Assembly: GCA_027493625.1 (NCBI GenBank)
Contig: JAOSKM010000001.1
Location: 1,269,489-1,333,488 of the forward strand
Length of the DNA: 64,000 nt
DNA from: Planctomycetota bacterium
GTDB taxonomy: Bacteria; Planctomycetota; UBA8742; UBA2392
Direction of reading: 5' to 3'
Shown here: one piece after another, positions 1 to 8,371 of the stretch
Layout of the letters: the number at the start of each line of letters is the position of its first letter
Position numbering within the stretch: the first letter of the stretch is position 1
The notes under the pieces: model-generated
What the model saw: the letters and a program-made list of their open reading frames with translations, nothing else
The model's database searches: none
Told to the model about the DNA's origin: nothing
Program-made: the position numbers and the translations under genes

Positions 1-2464
1 CGTCCACAGCAATGCGGAAACCCAACTCACGCAGGGCGTTTATTTTTGCCTCCAGTTCCTGCCCCGGCTCAAGCGCTTCACGCTCGGTCAGCTCAAGCAC
101 CACGCGTTCGGCGATGCGCGACAACGGGGCATTTGGGTCGAACAAGTGGGAGTCTTCCAGGTCCTGGGCGACCAGGTTCACGAACAGCAGAGAACCTGGG
201 GGCGCTTTGTGAATCGCTTCGGAAGCTTTGCGACGTATCAGTCGTCCCAGTTCCTTAAGCCGATTCAGTTCCGAAGCGGCACAGAACAACTCTACCGGCG
301 AGCGCAGCGTGGGTTCGTCGTTGCGAACCAGAACTTCGTAGGCGTACGGTGCTCGTTCACCCGCCCGAACGATGGGCTGAAACTCTACCCACAGCCGTTG
401 AAACGCCGTATCGAAGCTGAGCTCCAGCGCCGCCGTGTCGCGCAGGCGCTTCCCATCTTTGCCGGTCAGATTCAGGGCTTCTCGCTTCAGCCGGGAAAGT
501 CGGCCCATGCGGACTGCATACTGCACCATCTGCAACAGCTCATCCCGCGGAACGGGCTTGCTGACGAAGCGGAAAGCGCCGTAACGGATCGCCTCTGTCG
601 CCATTTCAAGGTCCGGCGCGCCGGTCATCAATATCACCGGCACATCCATGTCGTGCTGACGAATCTTCTTCAGCAGGTCCAGGCCCTGGCCATCGGGCAG
701 GTGGATGTCCGACACCACCACATCGACGGGGTTGTCCGTGAATTGCTCCAGCCCGGCCTGCACACTCCCCGCGTCGGTGACCGCAAAACCGCCGCTTTCC
801 AGCATACGCCCGACCAGCTTGCGGACGCCTTCCTCATCGTCCACGACCAGCACGTGCCCCAGCGACTTGTCCACGCTACCCGTGTCCTGGCGCGGCGCCA
901 GCACGGCCGCAACCGCGCGCAGCAGCTCAGTGGGTGAGAACGGCTTGGAAATTAACTTGGCCTTGGCCAGGGCCGTCTTGCGCTCCAGTAGCGCCTCTGC
1001 GGGATAACCCGACATCAGGACAACACGCATGCCCGGGACCATGCGGGTAAGCTGCACCGCGAGTTCAGGGCCTGAGACACCCGGCATCACCACGTCGGAG
1101 AGCAGCACATCGACGGGGCGATCGGTCGCGATCGCGATTTCGCGCGCCTCCTGTGCGTTTGACGCCTCCAGCACAGTGAACCCTTCCCGCTTGAGTATGC
1201 GCGAGGCGACGGCCCGCACCTGCGCTTCGTCTTCAACCAGTAGAACCGTGTGTCCACGGCCATCCACGTTGACTTCCCCTGGCATCTGGAGCGTGCGCGT
1301 TGCCTGCGCATCCAGGCACGGGAAGTACAGCTTGAAAGAGGTGCCGTCACCCGGCTCGGAATAGACCAGGATCACGCCGTTCGCCTGCTTCACGAGGCCG
1401 TGCACGATGGAAAGTCCAAGGCCGGTGCCCTTGCCTTCCGGTTTGGTTGTGAAGAAGGGTTCATAGAGCCGGGAAAGGGTTCCCGCGTCCATTCCGTGCC
1501 CCGTGTCGGTCACGGTCAGGCAGTAGTACGGGCCTGGTTTTACGTCGTGGTGGTTCGCGGCGTAGGTCTGGTCAAGTTCCGACACTTCAGAGGTAACGGT
1601 AATCGCCCCGCCGGACGGCATGGCATCCCGGGCATTCACCACCAGGTTCATCAGGATCTGCTCGAACTGTGTCGGGTCTATCTGGATGCAGGCCTGGTTC
1701 GAGTCCAGCTTCAGGTGAAGCTTCACGTCTTCCCCGATCACCCGTCGCAGAATCTTCTCGACCTCAGCAACCAGCTCGTCGGCAACCACTACGCGCGGCG
1801 TCGACACGGACCGGCGGCTCATGGCCAGCAACTGGCGAGTCAGCGTGGCTGCTCGATTGGCCGCCTGGATCACGGCCTGCAGATCGGCAGCGGCGGTCGA
1901 GTCGTCAGGCAGCTGGTCAAGCGCCATCTGTGTGAAGCTCAGAATCACCGACAACTGGTTGTTGAAGTCATGCGCCACTCCCCCAGCCAGGCGCCCAACG
2001 GCCTCCAGTTTCTGCGCAACCACCAGCTGCCGCCCCACCTGGTCCAGTCGGCCCTCAACGTGCTTGACCGGCGAGATGTCGTAGATGGTTGCAACTCCAC
2101 CGACAATGTTTCCAACCTCGTCCTGGATGGGGGCGGCCGACACTGAGATCGGTACACCGTTGGGTACGTTTGGATTGCGGATGAACATCTCTTCGTTATC
2201 AACCACGTCGCCCTGGAGCGCTCGCATAAGCGGGTACTCATGCACGGCATACGGTGTCGCATGATCGGCGTGGAAAACGCCGTATGTCTCGGCCCATTGT
2301 TCGGGCCCGACATCCTTGGCGCCGATTCCCATGATCCGTTCGGCCGAGGCATTGAAGACACGGAAGTTACCGGCCGCGTCGGTGATGATCACTGCAGCCC
2401 GCATCGCCTCAAGAACGGCGCGGACCTGGTCCAGGGTGAACGAGTCAGACTGCTGGGGGGACAT
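1..2464 (-). CDS. Hybrid sensor histidine kinase PAS-HisKA-HATPase-REC-REC-EAL (3' end beyond window)
   Basis: The minus frame is open from the ATG at 2464 to the window edge, about 821 residues without a stop. Domains in order: a PAS domain (about residues 12-130), a kinase H-box with GGVAHDFNNQLSVI (about 155), an ATPase domain with N-box NLVVNARDAM and G-box GKGTGLGLS (about 260-380), a first receiver (about 405-520, acceptor Asp in LLSDVVMPG), a second receiver (about 535-655, Asp in VVSDIHLPDGQG), then an EAL-type domain from about 685 with YEVLVRN, FVNL and LELTERE, truncated by the edge. No membrane segment is visible, so it is probably cytoplasmic. It should phosphorylate its own receivers and may hydrolyse or bind cyclic-di-GMP. 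The EAL signature reads EVL, and the distal metal-binding residues lie outside the window, so activity cannot be judged. It lies downstream of nuoABC on the same strand, 140 bp away, with a palindrome between. Confidence 0.88.
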   Translation of the reverse strand, partial: MSPQQSDSFTLDQVRAVLEAMRAAVIITDAAGNFRVFNASAERIMGIGAKDVGPEQWAETYGVFHADHATPYAVHEYPLMRALQGDVVDNEEMFIRNPNVPNGVPISVSAAPIQDEVGNIVGGVATIYDISPVKHVEGRLDQVGRQLVVAQKLEAVGRLAGGVAHDFNNQLSVILSFTQMALDQLPDDSTAAADLQAVIQAANRAATLTRQLLAMSRRSVSTPRVVVADELVAEVEKILRRVIGEDVKLHLKLDSNQACIQIDPTQFEQILMNLVVNARDAMPSGGAITVTSEVSELDQTYAANHHDVKPGPYYCLTVTDTGHGMDAGTLSRLYEPFFTTKPEGKGTGLGLSIVHGLVKQANGVILVYSEPGDGTSFKLYFPCLDAQATRTLQMPGEVNVDGRGHTVLLVEDEAQVRAVASRILKREGFTVLEASNAQEAREIAIATDRPVDVLLSDVVMPGVSGPELAVQLTRMVPGMRVVLMSGYPAEALLERKTALAKAKLISKPFSPTELLRAVAAVLAPRQDTGSVDKSLGHVLVVDDEEGVRKLVGRMLESGGFAVTDAGSVQAGLEQFTDNPVDVVVSDIHLPDGQGLDLLKKIRQHDMDVPVILMTGAPDLEMATEAIRYGAFRFVSKPVPRDELLQMVQYAVRMGRLSRLKREALNLTGKDGKRLRDTAALELSFDTAFQRLWVEFQPIVRAGERAPYAYEVLVRNDEPTLRSPVELFCAASELNRLKELGRLIRRKASEAIHKAPPGSLLFVNLVAQDLEDSHLFDPNAPLSRIAERVVLELTEREALEPGQELEAKINALRELGFRIAVD

Positions 2465-2539
2465 ACAATGCCATCGTTCTCGATTGTGAAATTGACGACC
2501 AGCGTACCAGTCTAGTATTGTTCGAGAAAGAAGCATATT

Positions 2540-2556
2540 GAATCACGGCGTGATTC
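2540..2556. promoter_or_regulatory. Palindrome GAATCACG-G-CGTGATTC between nuoC and the hybrid kinase
   Basis: Two perfect 8-bp arms surround a single central base. The site is 76 bp upstream of the kinase ATG and 48 bp past the nuoC stop. The near-zero loop makes a hairpin terminator unlikely; the geometry is that of a dimeric repressor operator. The regulator is unknown. Confidence 0.4.
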
Positions 2557-2604
2557 ACCCGGCAGGCGAAGGCCGAAGTAGGTCGAGATCGTGGTGAGGA
2601 AAGC

Positions 2605-3192
2605 CTATTCCACTTCTTCAGCGCGCACGAAGTTATCGCGTTCGCCGCGGCCTGTGAGCGGGTAATCCTTCCGCAGCGGGAAGTGCTCGTAGTAGTCGGG
2701 CAAAAGTACGCGGCGCAGGTCCGGGTGACCTGCGAACTCGATGCCGTACATGTCGTAGATTTCGCGCTCGATCCAGGCTGCGCCTTTGTAGACGGCGGCG
2801 GCGGTGGGAATGCGCGGGTTGCCTTCGGACAGGTCCGTCTCGAGGCGCACACGCTTGCGGCGCTCCACGCTGTAGACGGTGTGAATCACGGTGAAGCGGC
2901 GCTCCGGCTCGAAATCCGGGCGGCGCATGTTGTCCACGGCCGTGATGTCCGTGATCATGTTGAACTTCAGCTCGGGGTCGGACTTCAGGATCTCCAGGGC
3001 GGCGATCACGTTGTCACGGTCGGTCTTGATCACGGTCTGCTTGAACTGGACGGACACGTCACTGCAGCGGCCTGCAAGTTTGTCGCGCAGCTGGTCGAGG
3101 TCGTTCTGGTTTTCCTCGAGCACGCGGGTGCTGGCCGGATGCGAGTCATGGGTCGGCGGCAGCTTGGGCTCGGGCTTTTTTTCGTCGCTCAT
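2605..3192 (-). CDS. nuoC: NADH-quinone oxidoreductase subunit C
   Basis: This 195-residue protein is the peripheral-arm subunit C (30 kDa type) of respiratory complex I, next to the quinone-binding NuoD/NuoB junction. The family signature is plain near residues 135-165: WIEREIYDMYGIEFAGHPDL followed by RRVLLPDYYEHFPLRKDYPL. About 25 N-terminal residues are polar and poorly conserved in kind. It starts 2 bp after the nuoB stop, so it is translated with nuoB. It is not fused to NuoD, and no nuoD follows; the next gene on this strand is a hybrid kinase. Confidence 0.95.
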   Translation of the reverse strand: MSDEKKPEPKLPPTHDSHPASTRVLEENQNDLDQLRDKLAGRCSDVSVQFKQTVIKTDRDNVIAALEILKSDPELKFNMITDITAVDNMRRPDFEPERRFTVIHTVYSVERRKRVRLETDLSEGNPRIPTAAAVYKGAAWIEREIYDMYGIEFAGHPDLRRVLLPDYYEHFPLRKDYPLTGRGERDNFVRAEEVE

Positions 3193-3194
3193 GT

Positions 3195-3710
3195 CTAGTT
3201 TGCTTCTACGGTCGGGCGGGTGAATTCACCGCGCTCGGCCTGGCCGTCGATGATCTTCTGGATCTTCAGCACGCCGTCGATCAGGCTTTCCGGGCGGGGC
3301 GGGCAACCCGGGATGTACACGTCCACCGGGATGAACTGGTCCACGCCCTGGATCTGCGGGTAGGTGTTGAACACGCCGCCCGTGCTGGCGCAGGCGCCCA
3401 TGCTGATCACCCACTTCGGCTCGCCCATCTGCTGGTAGATCTCGGCCAGCACCGGCATCATCTTCAGAACCACGCGGCCGGAGACGATCAGCAGGTCCGA
3501 TTGTCGGGGGCTGAAGCGGATCACCTCGGCGCCGAAGCGCGACAGGTCGTAGCGCGAGTTGAGTGTGGCCATCATTTCGATCGCGCAGCAGGCCGTGCCG
3601 AAGGGGTACGGCCACAGGCTGTTCTTGCGCGCCCAGGCGATCACCTTGTTCACCTGCGTGGTGAAGAAGCCTTCGCCCGCCAGCGAGGGAATCATCTGCT
3701 CAAGGCCCAT
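3195..3710 (-). CDS. nuoB: NADH-quinone oxidoreductase subunit B
   Basis: This 171-residue complex I subunit carries iron-sulfur cluster N2, the last cluster before quinone. The ligands are visible as the tandem cysteines in [11 protein letters not shown], a third Cys in [10 protein letters not shown] and a fourth in [10 protein letters not shown], in the normal order and spacing. Length is normal for the family. An AAAGG sequence lies 6-7 bp before the ATG. It sits between nuoA (10 bp upstream) and nuoC (2 bp downstream) in one transcription unit. Confidence 0.96.
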   Translation of the reverse strand: MGLEQMIPSLAGEGFFTTQVNKVIAWARKNSLWPYPFGTACCAIEMMATLNSRYDLSRFGAEVIRFSPRQSDLLIVSGRVVLKMMPVLAEIYQQMGEPKWVISMGACASTGGVFNTYPQIQGVDQFIPVDVYIPGCPPRPESLIDGVLKIQKIIDGQAERGEFTRPTVEAN

Positions 3711-3720
3711 GGAATACCTT

Positions 3721-4164
3721 TCAGGCTGCCCGTCTCGCGTCTACCCCGGCGATTTCCTTCTGGACGACTTCCTCGGGCGAATGGCCCAGTGGCACGTTCC
3801 AGTCCAGCACTCCCTTGCGCCACGCGTACAGCAGGCCGAAGCCCAGCACAGCCAGGAACACGGCAACCTCGGCCAGGTATTCCACGCCCTTGCCGCTCTC
3901 GACGTCGGCCAGGAAGGTCATGGCGTAAGGAACCAGCAACACGGTTTCAATGTCGAACAAGACGAACAGCATGGACAGCACGAAGAAGCGCACATTGAAC
4001 TCGGTGCGTGTCTGGCCGATCTGCGGCACGCCGCACTCGTAGGGCTCTTCTTTCACGAAGCCGCGTTTGCGCTTGCCGATCAGCATGGACGTGACTAGGC
4101 CGCCGCTGGCGACGGCGAAGATCAATACGGCGTAAACAGCCAGGCTGAAAATGTCTACGTTCAC
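3721..4164 (-). CDS. nuoA: NADH-quinone oxidoreductase subunit A
   Basis: A small three-helix membrane subunit of complex I. The hallmark is [10 protein letters not shown] followed by [18 protein letters not shown], and the three hydrophobic segments fall at about residues 5-27, 60-82 and 90-112. I chose the GTG at 4164, giving 147 residues beginning MNVDIFSL, because a GGAG lies ten bases upstream and the family starts just before its first helix. The frame stays open to an ATG at 4293, but the added 43 residues are unlike NuoA. First gene of the nuoABC unit. Confidence 0.92.
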   Translation of the reverse strand: MNVDIFSLAVYAVLIFAVASGGLVTSMLIGKRKRGFVKEEPYECGVPQIGQTRTEFNVRFFVLSMLFVLFDIETVLLVPYAMTFLADVESGKGVEYLAEVAVFLAVLGFGLLYAWRKGVLDWNVPLGHSPEEVVQKEIAGVDARRAA

Positions 4165-4389
4165 GTTCGCTCTGCTCCAAAGCTGCTCAGTGACACGGTT
4201 TACCGCGCAGCGCCACAAGAGGCAAGAGTGCGCGCAGGGTGTGTCGGATGTGGCAATAGTTTCGCTGGGTCGCGGGATCGAAGCCGGGCCCATTAAGCGC
4301 GGCAGGGGTGCCCGCTTTCGCAGACACCCCTAATCCAGCGTATATCTACGCAGGGGATGGGCTCGTGTAGCCAAGCCCGTCGGTCTCGG

Positions 4390-4431
4390 CTAGCGATGCC
4401 CCCCACGCTTTCGGCTGTCTTCTTTACTCAC
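4390..4431 (-). CDS. Possible 13-residue leader peptide upstream of nuoA
   Basis: On the minus strand AAAGGAGGTGATC, an exact complement of the usual 16S rRNA 3' end, precedes a GTG with about 7 bp spacing. The frame runs 13 codons (VSKEDSRKRGGHR) to TAG. It is too short to judge by homology. The composition is basic, without the codon runs typical of amino-acid attenuators. It could be a real micro-peptide or a ribosome stand-by site in the nuo leader. Confidence 0.35.
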   Translation of the reverse strand: MSKEDSRKRGGHR

Positions 4432-4546
4432 AGATCACCTCCTTTCGTTCGGGTCCTGGCGTCACTGGGCGCTGAAAGCTGTGCACCCGTGAGGCCGATC
4501 TGTTACCGCCCGCGTCCGGGCGACGTTGCCCGCCGTAAATGCTTGC

Positions 4547-4572
4547 GGACAGCGGAAGTATACCCGCTGTCC
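4547..4572. promoter_or_regulatory. 9-bp inverted repeat GGACAGCGG/CCGCTGTCC enclosing the -10 box
   Basis: Perfect 9-bp arms at 4547-4555 and 4564-4572 flank an 8-bp spacer that contains the TATACT box. Together with the adjacent 12-bp palindrome at 4573-4584, the whole core promoter lies within dyad symmetry, as expected for a repressor operator. Confidence 0.5.
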
Positions 4573-4584
4573 TTGACGCGTCAA
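4557..4584 (-). promoter_or_regulatory. Sigma-70 promoter for nuoABC
   Basis: On the minus strand TTGACG (4584-4579) and TATACT (4562-4557) are separated by 16 bp. Transcription would begin near 4550 and run into the nuoA leader. The -35 hexamer is half of the perfect palindrome TTGACGCGTCAA (4573-4584). Confidence 0.6.
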
Positions 4585-4653
4585 GCAAGTTGCTGACATA
4601 TTCTTTTCCACAGATGTGGGGCAAATGTTGACGTGGTGGGGTTGTGACGTTGC

Positions 4654-6267
4654 CTACAGCACGACGTGGGTGCGCGCCTTGAACTTCAGGCGGATCGGCA
4701 CTTCCGGAAAGTCCGAGTCCTGCTGCAGCTGGTGCAGCAGGTAACGCCGCCAGTTCTCAGGGAACAGCTCCGGGTCGTTGACGAACACCACGACCTTCGG
4801 TGGGTAGGTCTCAACCTGCGTGGCGTAGTAGATGCGCCCCAGCTTGCTCTTGCGCGGCTGCGGGTGGTGGCGGTCGTAGGCGCCCATCACCACGCGGTTC
4901 AGCTCGCCGGTGCCCATGCGTCGGCCCGCCTGCGCGTGCAGGTCGCGGGCGACTTCCAACAGCTCGAACACGTTCTCGCGGTTCTTGGCGGACAGGTACA
5001 CCACCGGGGCGAAGTCGATGGCGTGCAGCTTGCGCCGCAGGTAGTCCGTGAACGAGCCGGTCGTGTGCCCCTTCACCAGGTCCCACTTGTTCACCGCGAT
5101 GATTACCGGCTTGGCCTCGCGCACGGCCAGCTCCACCAGTTGCTGGTCGATCTTGGTGATCGGCTCGCGCGCATCCAGCATCAGCACCACCACGCTCGCG
5201 CGCCGCACGGCGCGGAAGCTGCGGCTCTGGCTGAAGAACTCGACGCTGTGCTGCAGGGTGCTGCGTTTGCGAACGCCGGCGGTGTCGATCGCCACGAAGG
5301 TCTTGCCGTCGTAGGTGAAGCGTACGTCCACGCTGTCTCGTGTGGTGCCTTCCAGCTCGCTGGCGATCACGCGCTCGTCGGCCGCCAGCGCGTTCACCAG
5401 CGTGGACTTTCCCACGTTGCGGCGGCCCACGATCGCCAGCAGCAACTCCGGCGGCTCCATGGTTTCGGCGTCCGTTTTCGGGGGCAGCAGCTTGCAGACG
5501 GCGGCCGCCACCTGCTTCATCTTGCGGGCCCCCTTGGCGGAGCAGGTTACCGGGTCGCCAAGGCCGAACTCGTAGAAGTGGTCCGCCAGCTTGTCGTGCG
5601 CGGCGTCGTCCGCCTTGTTGGCGACCAACACCACCTTGCGGCCCGCGCGGCGCAGCATTATCGCCGCCTCGCGGTCGAGGCCCGTAGGGCCGTCATGCAC
5701 GTCGACCAGCAGGATCACCACGTCGGCCGATGCCACGGCGTTGTGGATCTGCTCGTGCACGTGCTCGTTGACGCGCTGCTCATCCACCACGCCGATGCCG
5801 GCCGTGTCGAACAGCTCCACCACGCGCAGCATGCCTTCTTCTGTACGGATCCTGACCGGGGTGCTGATGCGGTCGCGGGTGGTGCCGGGGCGCGGGTCTT
5901 CAATCGAGATGCGGCTGCCTGCCAGGCGGTTGAACAGGCTGCTCTTGCCGACGTTGGGACGGCCGACGATGGCTACCACGGGCAGGCGCAGGCCGCCGCG
6001 CGACTCGACGCCGAGCTCGGCCGCGGTCTTCTGGCGCTTGGTGTAGGGCTTGCCCTGGGGTGTTTCGCGCAGCGGCGCGCCCTCTTCGGGGCGTGCCTCT
6101 TCGCGTTCGGGCCTGGCGCGGCGGGGCTTGCCGCCGCGTTTGCCCACAACCTTCGCGTTCGGCCGGCGCGCTTTGCGGCCGGGCGTTTCCGCCTTGCGCT
6201 TGCGAGCTTTCTTGGTGCCCGCGCGTCGCTTGCGGTCGGCAGCGCCTCTCTTGAACTTCTTCGGCAT
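4654..6267 (-). CDS. der: Ribosome biogenesis GTPase Der (EngA) with a long basic N-terminal extension
   Basis: Der is a tandem GTPase needed for 50S subunit maturation. The first G domain has GRPNVGKSS (near residue 103), DTAG and NKAD; the second has GRRNVGKST (near 280), DTAG and NKWD; a KH-like domain closes the protein. The 537 residues exceed the usual 440-490 because of about 95 extra N-terminal residues that are almost entirely Lys, Arg, Ala and Glu before the first G1 motif. The extension is in the same open frame as the ATG at 6267. It resembles a disordered RNA-binding tail (inference). Confidence 0.95.
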   Translation of the reverse strand: MPKKFKRGAADRKRRAGTKKARKRKAETPGRKARRPNAKVVGKRGGKPRRARPEREEARPEEGAPLRETPQGKPYTKRQKTAAELGVESRGGLRLPVVAIVGRPNVGKSSLFNRLAGSRISIEDPRPGTTRDRISTPVRIRTEEGMLRVVELFDTAGIGVVDEQRVNEHVHEQIHNAVASADVVILLVDVHDGPTGLDREAAIMLRRAGRKVVLVANKADDAAHDKLADHFYEFGLGDPVTCSAKGARKMKQVAAAVCKLLPPKTDAETMEPPELLLAIVGRRNVGKSTLVNALAADERVIASELEGTTRDSVDVRFTYDGKTFVAIDTAGVRKRSTLQHSVEFFSQSRSFRAVRRASVVVLMLDAREPITKIDQQLVELAVREAKPVIIAVNKWDLVKGHTTGSFTDYLRRKLHAIDFAPVVYLSAKNRENVFELLEVARDLHAQAGRRMGTGELNRVVMGAYDRHHPQPRKSKLGRIYYATQVETYPPKVVVFVNDPELFPENWRRYLLHQLQQDSDFPEVPIRLKFKARTHVVL

Positions 6268-6283
6268 GGCGTCCCTAAGGAAA

Positions 6284-6307
6284 CGGCAGGCCGCAACCGG
6301 CCTGCCG
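6284..6307 (-). terminator. Hairpin after the Bax-inhibitor-1 gene
   Basis: A perfect 10-bp stem CGGCAGGCCG/CGGCCTGCCG with a 4-nt loop, followed on the minus strand by TTTCC. It lies between the Bax-inhibitor-1 stop and the der start. The T tract is short, so termination is probable, not certain. Confidence 0.5.
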
Positions 6308-6337
6308 CGAAGAGTGTAGCCGTTGTATCAGGCCCCG

Positions 6338-7168
6338 CTAGTCCCGGCTGCTGCCCAGGAAGTACAGGATGTACTTGAACAGGATGAAGAAGTCATAGAA
6401 CAGCATCAGCGCAGCGCCCACGGCGTCATTGGCGTGGTAGTAGTCGCGGGTCACACGCGAGGTGTCGTACAGGGTGTAGCCCACGAACAGCAGCAGTATG
6501 CCGGCCATCACCAGGCGCGAGATGGCATCCGGGAACGGCACGAAGATGTTCAGCAGGATCAGCCCCAGCGCCAGCAGCAGTCCCGCGAACAGGTAGCCGC
6601 CGATGCCGCGGAAGTCTTTGCCCGTCGCCAGCACGTACACTGTCAGCCCGCCCCACACCACGGTGGTGATGCCGAAGGCGAACACGATGCTCATGCCCAT
6701 GCCGGCCTGCATGAAGAAGGTCAGCATCGGGGCGATCATCACGCCGCAGGCGCCGGCAAACACGTACAGCAGGCCGGTTTTCAGCGGGCTGTGCGCCTTG
6801 CGCGTCAGCACCACGAACAGGAACGAGCCGAAGAAGGCCACCAGAGAAACGATCCGCAGCGTGCCCAGAGCCGAGACGTTCTGCGTGGCCACGAAGTGTT
6901 CAACGGCCATCACGCCGCCCACGCTGGCCAGCGTGGCGGTCGCCAGGGCGCTGGCGAAGTAGGCGTACACCTTCTTGGCAAACGCGGCCACCGCGGGCGA
7001 CGAGAGGTCGCCTTCGTAGGCGCCCTCGGGCGCGTACATGCCTTCGGCATAGCCCTGCACGCCGTAGGGCTGGCCGTACCCCTGCTGCTGCGGGTAGGCG
7101 TTCTCTGCGGGTCTGTAGTTCTGGTAGCCCTGATTGCCGTACTGGTTTCGCTTGTCGTTGGGGAACAT
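6338..7168 (-). CDS. Bax inhibitor-1 / YccA family membrane protein
   Basis: A 276-residue integral membrane protein. The first 60 residues are soluble and rich in Tyr, Gln, Gly and Asn. They are followed by seven hydrophobic segments between about 70 and 270, with the family-like stretch GYTLYDTSRVTRDYY near residue 240. The family is proposed to be a pH-sensitive calcium leak or a YccA-like FtsH modulator; the bacterial role is not settled. AGGAG lies 7 bp before the ATG. It follows trpS by 31 bp and may be cotranscribed. Confidence 0.85.
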   Translation of the reverse strand: MFPNDKRNQYGNQGYQNYRPAENAYPQQQGYGQPYGVQGYAEGMYAPEGAYEGDLSSPAVAAFAKKVYAYFASALATATLASVGGVMAVEHFVATQNVSALGTLRIVSLVAFFGSFLFVVLTRKAHSPLKTGLLYVFAGACGVMIAPMLTFFMQAGMGMSIVFAFGITTVVWGGLTVYVLATGKDFRGIGGYLFAGLLLALGLILLNIFVPFPDAISRLVMAGILLLFVGYTLYDTSRVTRDYYHANDAVGAALMLFYDFFILFKYILYFLGSSRD

Positions 7169-7199
7169 CGTTTGCTCCTGAAAGGTTCACCGGGCCATT

Positions 7200-8192
7200 C
7201 TACTTCAAACCAATGGCACGTCGAACCTGATCCATCACTTCCGTCGCGATTTCGCGCGCCTTAAGCGCACCCTTTCGCAGCACATCCTGCACGTAATCTT
7301 CGTTGGCGCTCAGCTCTTCGTAGCGCTTGCGGGCTTCCCCGAAGGTCGCCAGGAAGAACTCCAGCAGCTTCTTCTTGAAGTCGCCGTAACCGACCCCTCC
7401 TTTAACATACAGCTGGCGGATTTCTTCCAGCTCGTCGGGCCTGGCGAACAGCTTCAGCAGCGCGAACACGTTGCAGGTGTCAGGGTTCTTCGGATCTTCC
7501 AGCGACGTGCTGTCGGTCTTGATCGACATGATCCGCTTCTTCACTTCCTTCTCGGGCGCGAACAGCTCGATCGTGTTGTTGTAGCTCTTGGACATCTTCT
7601 GGCCGTCGATGCCGGGCACCACGGCCGTGTCCTCCAGGATGTGCGGGTTCGGCAGCTTCAGCACGCCGCCTTCGCCGGTGGCCGGGTCGAAGTGCTTGCA
7701 GTAGGTCTGGTTGAATTTGACCGCGATGTCGCGGGTGATTTCCAGGTGCTGTTTCTGGTCTTTGCCGACCGGCACCACGTCACTGTGGTAGACCAGGATG
7801 TCCGCCGCCATCAGCACTGGGTAAGCAAACAGCCCGTGGTCCGCGCTGATGCCCCGTGCCGTTTTGTCTTTAAAACTGTGGGCGCGCTCCAGCAGGCCCA
7901 TGGGCGTGACGGTGCTCAGGATCCAGCTGAGTTCCGTGACTTCCGGGATGTCGCTCTGGCGGAACAGTGTTGCCTTCTCCGGGTCCAGGCCCAGCGACAG
8001 GAAGTTCAGCGCCACGTCGTGGTTCAACTCGCGCAGGCGCTCGGCTTCGCGGATGGTGGTCAGGGCGTGCAGGTCGGCGATGAAATACAGGCCGTGGCCC
8101 TTGTGCTGCAGTTCCACGAACTGGCGGATCGCGCCGAAGTAGTTGCCGATGTGCAGCTTGCCCGAAGGTTGTACGCCGCTGAGGATTCGCAT
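7200..8192 (-). CDS. trpS: Tryptophan-tRNA ligase
   Basis: A class I aminoacyl-tRNA synthetase of 330 residues, the normal bacterial length. The HIGH motif appears as PSGKLHIGNYFGAI at residues 9-22 and the KMSKS loop as DGQKMSKSYNN near 200. It charges tRNA-Trp with tryptophan. It is followed on the same strand by the Bax-inhibitor-1 gene. Confidence 0.97.
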   Translation of the reverse strand: MRILSGVQPSGKLHIGNYFGAIRQFVELQHKGHGLYFIADLHALTTIREAERLRELNHDVALNFLSLGLDPEKATLFRQSDIPEVTELSWILSTVTPMGLLERAHSFKDKTARGISADHGLFAYPVLMAADILVYHSDVVPVGKDQKQHLEITRDIAVKFNQTYCKHFDPATGEGGVLKLPNPHILEDTAVVPGIDGQKMSKSYNNTIELFAPEKEVKKRIMSIKTDSTSLEDPKNPDTCNVFALLKLFARPDELEEIRQLYVKGGVGYGDFKKKLLEFFLATFGEARKRYEELSANEDYVQDVLRKGALKAREIATEVMDQVRRAIGLK

Positions 8193-8244
8193 GGTCTTGC
8201 CCCGTCCCGTTTCTGGTCACTCTTCGCCGCGCACAACTAAAACT

Positions 8245-8275
8245 CGCGGCCGCCGTTGTGCAACCGGCAGCCGCG
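8245..8275 (-). terminator. Hairpin after the MATCAP-like gene
   Basis: CGCGGC and GCCGCG form the outer stem with an inner GCCG/CGGC, and the minus strand continues AGTTTTAGTTG. It lies between the metallopeptidase stop (8372) and the trpS start (8192), where a terminator is expected. Confidence 0.5.
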
Positions 8276-8371
8276 AAACATGCATTGAAAACGCGCGCCG
8301 GTTCAAAGGGCGCAACGCCAGGCGCAGGTGGTAGTGCTGATCGTTGCCATGCCTGAACACGTTCGAGGGTT

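Larger units (their letters stand above)
4165..4653 (-). other. Long leader / intergenic region between der and nuoA
   Basis: About 490 bp with no conventional gene. It holds a strong minus-strand promoter inside palindromes (4547-4584), a 13-codon reading frame with an ideal ribosome binding site (4390-4431), and a hairpin GGGCTTG/CGAGCCC on the minus strand (about 4353-4372). The nuo transcript would carry a leader of almost 390 nt. I recognise no tRNA or known riboswitch. Confidence 0.5.

Noticed and set aside
146-2146. Long plus-strand reading frames opposite the hybrid kinase
   Set aside because: They are shadows of the high-GC minus-strand gene. The minus frame carries clear PAS, kinase, receiver and EAL motifs, and the plus frames carry none.
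4431-4445. GATCACCTCCTTT on the plus strand as the end of a 16S rRNA gene
   Set aside because: The bases before it do not resemble 16S rRNA. It is better read as a ribosome binding site on the minus strand.
4424-4624. 66-codon minus-strand frame upstream of nuoA
   Set aside because: Its start lies upstream of the strong promoter and it has no protein-like features.
4666-6378. 570-codon plus-strand frame opposite der
   Set aside because: It is an antisense frame produced by codon bias; der on the other strand has both GTPase domains intact.
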